Positions 23,804 to 33,650 of a stretch of DNA of 64,000 nucleotides are shown one piece after another. The DNA comes from Toxonevra muliebris (lineage: Eukaryota; Arthropoda; Insecta; Diptera; Pallopteridae): the NCBI GenBank assembly GCA_963691655.1, contig OY829329.1, positions 53,891,408 to 53,955,407 of the forward strand. The letters are read 5' to 3'. Within the stretch, counting starts at the first letter, position 1; every line of letters starts with the position of its first letter. The translations under genes were made by a program, and so were the position numbers. Below the pieces are notes generated by a model, which did not search any database, was not told the DNA's origin, and saw only the letters and a program-made list of their open reading frames with translations.

Positions 23804-24829
23804 TGAGTGAAGAAAAAGAAGTACGTCTTAAAATTATTAAAAATTTTCAAAAAAATTATTATTGTCATGACTAGTGTTTTAAATGTAAAAGATTGTATAA
23901 TCTTATAACACTGGGATGTACCTTATAATTAATTAAAAAAAATAAAATTGGCCAAGGAATTGAAGGTCTGCCGTCAAATTGTTTCCAATGTTATTAAACA
24001 TTTTCAGGAGAATTTGACCATCGATAGGAAACCTGGTTCGGGAAGAAAACAAGGACCACATGATATTGGGAAAGCCAAGAAAATAGAAAGCATATTGAAA
24101 AGATCTCCAAACACATCTGGTAAAAAAGCTGCCCGGTTAGCCCAGTGCTCTGACTACATACAAAGTCCAAAAAGTTCCAGACAGGAATGCTGCAAAAAAT
24201 TTAGACGCCAAAAGTAGGGCTCGGAAATTAAAATCGGATTTCATACAAAAATATTCATGTTGTATAATGGACGACGAAACGTATGTACTGGCAGATGTTA
24301 CGCAACTTCCGGGTCAAAATTTTTATGCTTCTGATGCGGGAGGAAATGTCGAAGAACAATTTAGAATCCAAAAGCAGACAAAATTTCCTAAAAAATTCCT
24401 GGTATGGCAAGCTATATGCAGTTGCGGCAAAAGAAGCAAGTCATTTGTTACAGTGGGCCAAAAAATACCGAAATATACATCAAAAAATGTTTGAAAAAAA
24501 GTTTTCTTCCTTTCCTAAGAGAGCACCGATTTTGGACCGATTTGGCATCATGTCACTAAGGCAAGAAAGCTCTGGAGTGGTACCAAAGTAATAACATAGT
24601 TTTTGTACCAAGAGAGGCCAATCCTCCAAATTGTCCGGAGCTAAGACCAGTGGAGAGATATTGGGCTCTTGTGAAAAGAAACTTAAAGAGCACAAAAAAG
24701 GTGTCCCAAAATATCGAAGATTTTAAAAGGAGATGGGCAAACTGTTCCAAAAAGGTGTCTGAAACAACTATCAAATCTCTAATGGAAGGCTTACCAAAAA
24801 AGGTCCATGAGTCTATAAATAGTGGTTAG
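23804..24829 (+). pseudogene. mariner transposase, degenerate
   Basis: The frame begins MSEEKEVRLKII at 23804, breaks, resumes at 23948 (AKELKVCRQIVSNVIKHF and GSGRKQGP, a helix-turn-helix and GRPR-like region) and breaks again. The catalytic part starts MDDETYV at 24267 (first Asp), followed by KFLVWQAIC. The second Asp is in FWTDLAS near 24540. The Glu is in CPELRPVERYW near 24648. The frame ends at the stop at 24827-24829. Reading through one stop I count 37 residues between the second Asp and the Glu, that is DD37E spacing. Several frameshifts and stops mean it is inactive. In life this enzyme would cut at the CATAA inverted repeats and insert at TA. Confidence 0.85.
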
Positions 24830-24971
24830 AACTATAAAAGTAATATTTTTCCGTAATTTGTAAAATATTATCAATTAAATAAAATACTCAATATCAAAAC
24901 TCTAAGATCAACCGTTTAAAAATTATTGAATTTTGTATATGTTAAGACTTTTTCGATCTAACTCCTTATTA

Positions 24972-25273
24972 AGACGACCTCGATAACCTAGTGGATAGTG
25001 CACTAGAATTTCATCAGGGAGGTTCGGGTTCGATTCCCGTCTTCGTCTGGTGGTTAATTTTCATAACTTTCTTATATTCACTATCAATATGAAGTGTATG
25101 AGAATTATAAGATAGTGTACAAGTACACACATTGGTTGGTAATGGCAAAACCACCAAGCCGATACAAAATTGCCACACCGCCGTTCGGAATCGGCGTTAA
25201 ACTGTAGGTCCAACTGTGTGGTATCACAATGGGTCGTTCAGGCCTAAGTGTGTCTCTCGACAGCCACTCCAAC
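24972..25273 (+). mobile_element. tRNA-derived SINE, copy 2, inside the mariner right inverted repeat
   Basis: Same family as 3943-4250: box A TAACCTAGTGG (24984-24994, one change), box B GGTTCGATTCC (25027-25037), the same body, and a tail with GTGGTATCACAATGG, CTAAGTGTG and GCCACTCCAACC. A 14-bp perfect target duplication CTAACTCCTTATTA flanks it (24958-24971 and 25274-25287), proving retroposition. The target is the right terminal repeat of the mariner. Sequence identity with copy 1 is high, so both are fairly young. Confidence 0.93.
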
Positions 25274-25390
25274 CTAACTCCTTATTATGTAAAAATCATG
25301 TATTTATAAAAAGTTAATTTTTAAAAAGTTTTACGTTTCGAAACAGCAATGAAGAAAATAATTTAACAATATACCATATATATAAAAGGG

Positions 25391-25710
25391 AAAATCTGTT
25401 TGTATGTCCGATTATACTTCTTAAATGACATAAAAACTTATATAATACTGCATTATGTCTCTGAGTTTACAATTAACTTGGTAAAAGTTTGTAATTACAA
25501 GTGGGCGAGGTACCTCCTATACAAACCTTATACTTTTTTAAGTATACCATTTATAGTACAGTACTGAAATTTTCTGCGCCCTGCGTGCAAGGACGCTGGT
25601 TGACAATACCACAGTAAAAATGGGGAAGGAGCCAGAAAAAGGGGTGTGGCACCTCAGGTTATATATCTGAATATTTATTATGGGATATCTCAGGCACCAT
25701 TTGAGAGGCT
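25391..25710. repeat. Dispersed repeat with the GTGGCACCTCCCATACAA phrase, copy 1
   Basis: It shares with 33005-33345 the order: a TGTATGT... opening, GTGGGCG(A/T)GG(T/C)ACCTCC-x-ATACAA, TATACCATTTATAG-like, CAGTAC(T)GAAATTT, GGGGTGTGGCACCT, and ATTATGGGATATCT. The family seems older than the MITE at 25711, which lies inside it, because related sequence (TTGTGGAAATTTTATTTGCCG and GGACATGGCACC) continues after 26010. It is not classified. Confidence 0.6.
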
Positions 25711-26004
25711 GAGAGGAAAAGTGGTATAACTTCTACGTTCAGAAAAAAATGGAATAATTTTACTTAAGAGCAAAAGCAAAACGAAATATGTTCAGAGCAA
25801 AAGTGAAAAGAAATATGTTCAGAGCGAAAACGGAATAAAAAACTATGCTGTTTTTGCTTTGAAAGAATTGTTGTACCATTTTTGCTCTTACTTTTAAGGC
25901 GTTTCATTTTCACTCTAAACCGTATTACTTATGCCATTCTTGCACTAATACACTAAGTTATTTCACTTTTGCTCTTATATAAATTTTAGCCCGCTTTTCC
26001 TCTC
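25711..26004. mobile_element. MITE copy 1 with CTGAGAGGAAAAG ends
   Basis: A 294-bp element with short inverted ends GAGAGGAAAAGTGG and CCGCTTTTCCTCTC. The interior has repeated GAGCAAAAG-type strings in both orientations, TTCTACGTTCAGAAAAAA near one end and TATAAATTTTAGCCCGC near the other. A second copy lies in inverse orientation at 40685-40952. No coding capacity. Confidence 0.82.
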
Positions 26005-26367
26005 AACCTGTCATTTGTGGAAATTTTATTTGCCGATACCAAGTTTATACTGGATTTTCAGATCTGAATTTGTGTTCAAATGGACATGGCACCACTCATG
26101 CAATCTTAATGCTATTTTGAGTATATTTCCAAAACCACACATATTATGGTACAAAGATTTTGTGGAAATGATTGGTCGACAACACCATGCTCCAAGAAAC
26201 ATGTGTATGAAATTGAAAACGACGGAGTGGCGCAAAGTTTTAGGCAAGTGGGCACGGCAGCTCTCATACAAAGAAAATATTTTAAACGGTGTATTTGAGG
26301 AACCAAAGTAAGAAGATGATAAAGGTTTTCTTTTCTATAACAACACTTGTTTACAGCCAAAATTACC

Positions 26368-26687
26368 AATGAACACCACCATCCAATTTCTATGTAAAAT
26401 TTCTTGATAATTTACTTAATTGTGCCAAAACTATTTATCCAATCGAATCAAAATGTATAAACGTGAGATGAGAAATTTCATATTTCTTTAATTTCATATA
26501 CTTTTTGCTCAAATCAAGTTCCTAGTTTCCAAAATATTTGTAATTATGTGGACAAACCTTTTTTTTTTCTCCAATAAAAAAAATTCAACTGGTGATATCT
26601 CCAAAACCACACAATAGAATTAAAAATAGATTGAAATAAAGATTCAGCGATTAATTTTACATAGGAATTGGATAGTGGTGTTCATTG
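26368..26687. mobile_element. ~320-bp MITE with 33-bp inverted ends
   Basis: The left end, AATGAACACCACCATCCAAT continuing to ATGTAAAAT at 26400, is matched by its inverse at 26654-26686 with two or three changes. The interior is A+T-rich with no open frame of note. It lies inside the piggyBac-bounded interval. Confidence 0.72.
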
Positions 26688-27146
26688 CCCAGAAAAAAAT
26701 AATTATTTATAAGCTAGTGTAATTTGTGTTTTCAAATTTTCAATTACAATTCCAATGGTCATTTGTGTGATGGTGTGTGTTGATTCAAAACTTTTGTTTT
26801 CATAGTAAAATAAGTTTTTATTTCAAAAAGAAAGGATGATAATATTTATATACATACAAACAACACGTACTAATGACGAAGTAAAGCAAAAATATCGGAA
26901 AAACTATGAGAAAATGCATACGGTCTGGCCAGACCGTGGTGGTACCAATATGACTAAAATTTTGAAATCACCAAAATCGCGCCTCCCTCATACCTCAGGA
27001 CTCCGATTTTTTTATAAATCTATTTAGAAATAGTCATTTAAGGATATTATGGATTTTGGAGATCGTAGTGATATTACAAATATAAAAAAATTGTCAACAA
27101 AGTTGAAAAAGGTCTGGACAGACCGTGGTGCCAATATAAGGGTTAA

Positions 27147-29210
27147 GATACTTTACTTTATGGATAAGGGAATAATATCTTGTTTCTTTGAATTACTTAA
27201 ATTATTTCGATGATGGAGAGGATGTGAACCACAAAACTCGCCTCACCTTGAGCCTTTGGCTCTAGCACTTACACACTATAGAATTTGTTATGAAATCAAT
27301 ATTATGTATAAGTTTCATTTACATTTATACTGCGATTAAAAGACCTTAGCCAAGCTTGGATTGAATCATATTCATATGTATGGGAACAATATTTTTTTTC
27401 CAATTACAGAAGATGAAATTCAACTTCCTACATAGTTCCCGTAGGGTGACATCATTAAATCAAATTAGATTGAAATAATATGCTTCCAACAATGTGATGA
27501 ATGCATTCCTAAGTATGTGTAATGAATACGTTTACATAAATGTAAAGATCATATTAACGAAGATGTACATGAATTCAGTCAATAGCCAATTGATAAAAAT
27601 TTAAAAATTTCTCATTTCGGATAACATTTGTTCTCCGGATAAAATTTATCCGTTTTACACGTTTATGAAATAAAGTACTTTTGAGCAAATAAATGTCTCC
27701 AGAAGCTATAATAATTTACATATATGATATTCCTAATAATATCTAATGCCGGAAATTCAATTTCTTCAAGCTGAAAAGCAAAGAATAAGAACACTCAAAA
27801 TAAAATAAAAATATGCAACTCATAAATACAATTATAACGAAAATAAAAAACACTCTGCTTGTTAATTTACTACAAAATCGATTAAACTGCTATAGGAGAA
27901 AAACAGCAGTACATTTAAAATTGTACATAAATTTGGTATAGGATAGTAAAATATATAATTATATGTAACTACAATATAAAGCTAGAGGCAAAGAAATATC
28001 TATGATATACACATAGGAATAGGTATACCATATCTAAAGTGGTAGTGCAATCACAATACACAAGTAGAATAGACAACGAGAAAAACACTTGAGCCCCTGC
28101 GCATTTTTACGCATTAACGTTTTCATTTTATTTACGACAATTGCAAAAGATGGAGCATATGTAACAAAAATAACAACAACAGCAACACTATCAGAAACAG
28201 CACACAGTGACAATAAGTCACGTTTTCAATTGTTAAGTAAAAAAAGAGATATATAAAAAAACGGCAAAAGGATAATACCAACCAACCAAAATCAAAAAAT
28301 GAAATGGATATTTGTGCGAGCAAGAGATAAAAAGAAAATTGCAAAAATCTTTTATCCAGAGTGTATACATATCTTGGGCGCTTTCGCGTATATTTAGGGT
28401 CTCAGCAGAAAAAAAACAACGTCTGCTTTTATTTTTGGATAACAATTGCATGAGGATTTTTATTTTTTTTAGAATGACAATAATACTCAAGAATATTCTG
28501 TGGAGAGGAAGGCTGCAGCAGAGATAAGCAGCAAAAGATTTGAAAAACGATTTTACGCTGTAATGATTTGGCATTGAATACAGTAAAAAGAAAAACACAA
28601 ACAACAGTAACAACAGCAACAACAACAGTGACAACAGTTGAAACTAAAAGTGCTTGAATGAAACGGAAGGAAATGTTTTCTCTTACATTTATATGCATGT
28701 ACGACTACATACATATACCGGAAGTATTGCTGTCGTCATCGCCATCATCATCTCATAGCCGTCGCTTCTATTACTGCCGAAGCCGTGCTTGGGCCGTCGT
28801 TTCTATAGGAAAGCAGAAAAGTCGCATCTGTTTTGTTAGCAACATTTTTTTTTCTCATTGGCGGTGTTGAACTTTGTCTGAGTCGTGTCTACATGTTGAC
28901 TTGTGAGCAATTGTTGTTATATTTATTATTGTTATTGCTGTTGCCACTGCTGTTATTTTTTCATTGTTGTTGTTGTTGTTGTAAGATGTCATGAAAAAAT
29001 GTTATACTATTTACATGGAAAACAACAATGCAAGTAAAAAAATATGTATGTAAATTTAAAAAATATTGCAGTTTTTTCTATGATAATAAATGACTTATTT
29101 TTTTTTTTGATTTCGTTGTACACGCTACATTCAAGATTGAAGTTGTATTCGTTTTTATATAAAAAACTGTTAATAGATGATGATGCGTGTAACAAATTCT
29201 AAGAAAAAAC
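27147..29210. other. A+T-rich non-coding DNA with a GGATAAAAT-family fragment
   Basis: The family motif CGGATAAAATTTATCCG occurs at 27617-27660. AAC/CAA triplet runs lie near 28165-28200 and 28590-28640, and a GTT run near 28963-28981. I recognise no gene. Confidence 0.5.
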
Positions 29211-30420
29211 GAGCATTATATCCACTAGTACTATAGTTCCACAATAAATGTCTTGTTATTTTGCTTGTTTTAGTGGTTAAGCTGACATTTCGTACCAATT
29301 ACGATTACTTTATTGTTGAAAATTCATTATTTTTGGTTTTGGATAAAATTAATTTTCGGATAAAATTTATCCGTTTTATCCGGTTACGATAAAAAAATGT
29401 TTTGAAAGGTAAAACAACACTTAAAGCAGTAATAATTGAAAAAATTGTCAACTTTTTCAGTGTTTAAAAAAATAATATAATACTGAGTATGTACTAGTTA
29501 AATTCCTGTTGTTTGTTGATAATGATGCGTGTGAGTGAATTGAAGCTAGAAAAATTTTCTAATTCAAAAGTTGCATAGTAAATATGTCTCCGCTTTGCTT
29601 CTTTTAGCGGTTAAGGAGCCAAATCCTTACAATTACGCCTGCTTTATTGCTGAAAATTGATTATTTTTGGTTTCGGATAAAATTTAATGTTCGGATAAAA
29701 TTTATCCATTTTATCCGGTTACGATAAAAAAATGTTTTGAAGAAGAAAACAGCACTTAGAGCAGTAATAATTGAAAAAATTGTCAACTTTTTCAGTGTTT
29801 AAAAAAATAATATAATACTGAGTATGTACTAGTTAAATTCCTGTTGTTTGTTGATAATGATGCGTGTGAGTGAATTGAAGCTAGAAAAATTTTCTAATTC
29901 AAAAGTTGCATAGTAAATATGTCTCCGCTTTGCTTCTTTTAGCGGTTAAGGAGCCAAATCCTTACAATTACGCCTGCTTTATTGCTGAAAATTGATTATT
30001 TTTGGTTTCGGATAAATTTTATCCGGTTACGAAAAAAAATGTTTTGAAGAAGAAAACAGCACTTAGAGCAGTAATAATTGAAAAAATTGTCAACTTTTTC
30101 AGTGTTTAAAAAAATAATATAGTACTGAGTATGTACTAGTTAAATTCCTGTTGTTTGTTGATAATGATGCGTGTGAGTGAGTTGAAGCTAGAAAATTTCT
30201 CTGGTTCAAAAGTTGCACAGTAAATGTGTCTACGTTTGCTTGTTTTAGCGGTTAAGGTGCCAAATCCTTACAATTACGCCTGCTTTCTTGTTGGAAATTC
30301 ATTATTTTTGGTTTTGGATAAAATTTAATTTTCGGATCAAATTTATCCGTTTTATCCGGTTATGAACAAAACTGTTTTTGAACATTCAAAAAACATTATA
30401 AATAATAATAAATAAAAATA
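29211..30420. repeat. Tandem repeat of about 335 bp, about 3.5 units
   Basis: The marker TAG(C/T)GGTTAA falls at 29271, 29605, 29940 and 30246, giving periods of 334, 335 and 306 bp. The shorter period reflects a deletion at about 30008-30026. Each unit has GCTTTATTG(C/T)TGAAAATT, a double CGGATAAAAT motif ending TTTTATCCGGTTA, AGCAGTAATAATTGAAAAAA, and GATGCGTGTGAGTGA. Units 2 and 3 are almost identical, so the tandem expansion is recent. Single fragments of the unit occur at 9322, 18965 and 27617. Confidence 0.92.
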
Positions 30421-33004
30421 TTTTTAATGTTTAGTGTGAAATGCCAAAAAAAAAGAAAAGGACCAGCATTGACTCTCTTAACAGTTTTTGGTAGTACGAG
30501 TATGAAGTTTTAATAGATTTAAAAATTTAATTATTAAAAGTGCTTTAAAGAATTTTGTTGTAGCGTATCAAATATGTTTGAAATACCAATTTTGTTATAT
30601 TCTAGGTACTTATTCTATTTACTATTTCTATTTAATTCTTTTTTTTTCTTTTTTTTTTTTTTGTTAGGAGACGCAGCTGCCTTTTTCTACTGTAAAGAAA
30701 GTGTGTATGAAAGTTTCTCTGCATACATATGCCCAGTAAAATTGCAATTTTCTCACTATTGTTATGCGTGTCTGCATATCTATGGACATGTGTGCGTGTG
30801 TTTACCACAAACACCAGTAAACAAATGTCATTTTTCTTTTTACATATTTTTCTATTTTTCTACATTTTTTGGTTTTCATCTTCTTCAGTGAATTTTTTCT
30901 CCCCACTGAAACATGTTTTGCATACTAAAAATGAATTTAGTTAGAAAATAACCTTCAGCTTGTTTTCACTGTCATTGAAGCAAATGCTATGCTATGCTAC
31001 CTTTTCCATTTTACACACTGTTCCTCCTCCTCTGCTTTAGCTTCTGCCTTTTTTTCTGCTTTTGGCGCATGATATATTTGACTTATATGTAAATAATGTA
31101 TGTATGTTACTGTTTTTATTTTTTACTGCGTGATTATAAGAATATTAAGTAAGCTGCTATTGTTTACCTCCTAAAAGTATGTAAAGTTTTTTTAAATTTA
31201 TTTAATACGTATAGACTGAGAATCTATCTACACACATAAACTTTACTTTGTTGCACCTTTGAGTGACATTTATGCGATTATGCTAATAACTTATATTGCT
31301 GGCATTGTTGTTGTTATTGCAACTATGTGACCGACCAACTATAAGCATATAATTTGCTATACAAAAGAAAAACTTATAAAGTATAAAGTTTAAACTGTTA
31401 CTCATAAAGCATAAGGGGAAAAACTGCACACTCAACTATTAAAACTAACGAGTTTCTCCTCTTTTTTTTTTTTTTTTGTTTTGTTGTAGAAAGTTCCTAC
31501 TCCTTTTTATCTTCTTATAGCTACCTAACTTTGAAAATATTTTTATCATAAAACTATGTAAGACGATGGCACATCACGAAAAGGTGGAAAGGAGCAGAAT
31601 ACGTACTAGAATTTACATAAAACTGCAAGGAAGTTTGAAAACCTTCAACTTTTTGACACATACATAAGTACAAACTAGTCGTTGTAAGACGTTGTGTAGT
31701 ACTTTTTGCAATAGCTATACTAACTACTCTTACTAAATAATAGTAGTAGTAGTAAGTAGTATAAGTAACGCAATGGCAGCACCTACTTTACTGTTCTTTC
31801 TGCTATTCCAGTGATTGCTATGCGCGTAATTTATGCGTTTCACTGCTTTGAAATGTCCACAAAAAATGACATTTTAAATGTGTTTACCACAAAAGTAGAA
31901 ATGACATTAGAGTGACATTTGAAAAAATTAGACAAAAAACAGACAATAAACAACGTAGTAAAACGTAGTTAAAATGTCTATAAAGAAAACAATTGCAAAA
32001 TAGGAATCTGTTTTTTTTTTTTCATTTCATTGTTTTGGCACAGCAGCAAACGACAACGCATTTTGTGGTCATAATAAAACTATAAATTCCAGCAGACATT
32101 TAAATTGCTTGCAGTGGTAACTCACAGACAGAGAGAGACAATACAATGCACAGCAACAAGCCAAAGAAGACAGGCAACAACGTTACGTAGCACATATTTC
32201 TCTAAATAGAAAAACGAACAGCAATAACAACGGATATTACATGCTTCAGGTATGCTTAAATATTGCAACATCACCCAAGGGAGTTAAAGTGTTTGTCCTA
32301 CTACTATTGCTATTACCATTTCCCTACTACTTTTCTTACTTGTTTTCTTTTTCTCTCGCTATAATTTTTGTTTTGTTTTTGATAGTCATAAAAATCTACA
32401 GCAAGTGTCATCAAGCAGTCATCTTTGATGCCACGCAGGAGGGTTGATAAAGAATAGCAAGCAGTAGCAGCAAAGTTTAAGTTTCCTTTTACTCTGAATT
32501 GAAGTTGAAAATTTTCTCCTAATATTCGTTTATCCAATGTGTAACGTAAGAAAAATCAAAAACAAAAAATAATAGCAAAAACATTATAACTTGGCAACTC
32601 ATGCACAAAAATATGATTTTGCGTTTACACAGATTTTTATGACTTTTACGTGTGCGCAGTTTATTTTAGCTTATAAAAATTGCTAACTTTTCTTTATTTT
32701 CCAAAGAAATATTTGAGAAAATATTCCAGCATTGCAGTGGAAGTTATGCATAAAATATTCAACGTTGAAAAATTGATTTTCTTTTTTGTGTAAATTTTTT
32801 TTATATGTATATGTAATAAATTCTATTTTAATAGAAATTATAATAAATTGAATAAGGGAATTTTTGATATTTGAATAAAAAAAATTCAATTTATTGAAAA
32901 AAAAACGTTTTGTTTTTTATTTATATACGCAAATACTTAAATTAAATTTCTAAATAGTTAACTCAATTAAAATGTATGCCAAAAAGTATTGCTTTCACTT
33001 AATC
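30421..33004. other. A+T-rich non-coding DNA
   Basis: No gene recognised. Poly-T runs and CAA/GTA triplets (for example TAGTAGTAGTAG near 31740) are present. Confidence 0.5.
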
Positions 33005-33345
33005 TTTATGCCTATGTAAAATCGTAGAGTTTTGTGTGTATGTAAGCGTGTAACTTCTGAACGACTTGACCGATTAAAGTCATATTTCCAGAATATATTT
33101 TCTTGGGCGGAGGATGAAACATAGCTATTCATAATGGCTTTTAGTAAAGTGGGCGTGGCACCTCCCATACAATCCTAATAGTTTTTTGGGTATATCTCAA
33201 GAACCATTTATAGCCCAGTACAGAAATTTGGTACAATAACGAGAATTGACAATGCCATGCTACAACAAAAGTATAGGTGGGATTGACAAAGGGGGTGTGG
33301 CACCTTTCATATAACCTGAATTCCCATTATGAGATATCTTTTCCA
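33005..33345. repeat. Dispersed repeat with the GTGGCACCTCCCATACAA phrase, copy 2
   Basis: It carries AAGTGGGCGTGGCACCTCCC followed by ATACAA, then ATATCTCAAGAACCATTTAT, CCCAGTACAGAAATTT, GGGGGTGTGGCACCT and ATTATGAGATATCT, in the same order as 25391-25710. The opening TGTGTGTATGTAAGCGTGTA and CGACTTGACCGATTAAAG is a style I associate with very abundant insect dispersed repeats. The class is undetermined. Confidence 0.6.
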
Positions 33346-33650
33346 CTAATATTTTCTACTACTATTTTACTATTGTACATTTTTAATACATTGTTTACAA
33401 TTTCTTTTTATTTTGTACCTTTACTTTCTACTATTTATTTCCTACTATTTTTTAATACTTTTTTACTATTTTTTTTAGTACTATATTTTATTATTATTTC
33501 TACCACTCTTTCTACTCCATTATTACTATTTTTGTACTACTATGTTTAACCATTTTTCTACTACTTTTTCTGCTACCTTTAATTATTTTCTATTCTTTTT
33601 CCTACTATCTTTTCTACTACTTTTTTACTGCTATTTTCAACTATTTTTGT
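33346..33650. repeat. Degenerate (CTACTATTTTT)-type simple repeat
   Basis: About 300 bp made almost wholly of CTACT, TTTTT and TACTATT strings. There is no fixed period, so it is a decayed pyrimidine-rich minisatellite. Confidence 0.7.

Larger units (their letters stand above)
23635..25289 (+). mobile_element. mariner-like transposon with TA target duplication
   Basis: The left inverted repeat (23635-23665) begins CATAAGGAGTGAGATTGAAA. The right one, in reverse complement, begins CATAATAAGGAGTTAGATCG, so it matches after a 3-nt indel over about 31 bp. TA flanks both ends (23633-23634 and 25290-25291). The right repeat is cut by SINE copy 2: its inner part is at 24940-24971 and its last bases are at 25288-25289. 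The transposase inside is degenerate. Confidence 0.85.
23518..27142. mobile_element. piggyBac-like element ends with TTAA target sites, filled with nested insertions
   Basis: The left end is CCCTTCTGTTGGCACCAC, preceded by TTAA (23514-23517). The right end, in reverse complement, is CCCTTATATTGGCACCAC, followed on the plus strand by TTAA (27143-27146). CCCT ends at TTAA are diagnostic of the piggyBac superfamily. Subterminal palindromes GGTCTGGCCAGACC and relatives lie near the left end (about 23560-23580) and twice near the right end (about 26921 and 27111). No piggyBac transposase is visible, so it was probably non-autonomous. Inside lie a mariner (23635-25289), a dispersed repeat and two MITEs, which account for most of its 3.6 kb. 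Confidence 0.72.

Noticed and set aside
26015..26311. 98-codon open frame as a possible piggyBac transposase remnant
   Set aside because: It lacks any piggyBac motif I know and continues the dispersed repeat at 25391.
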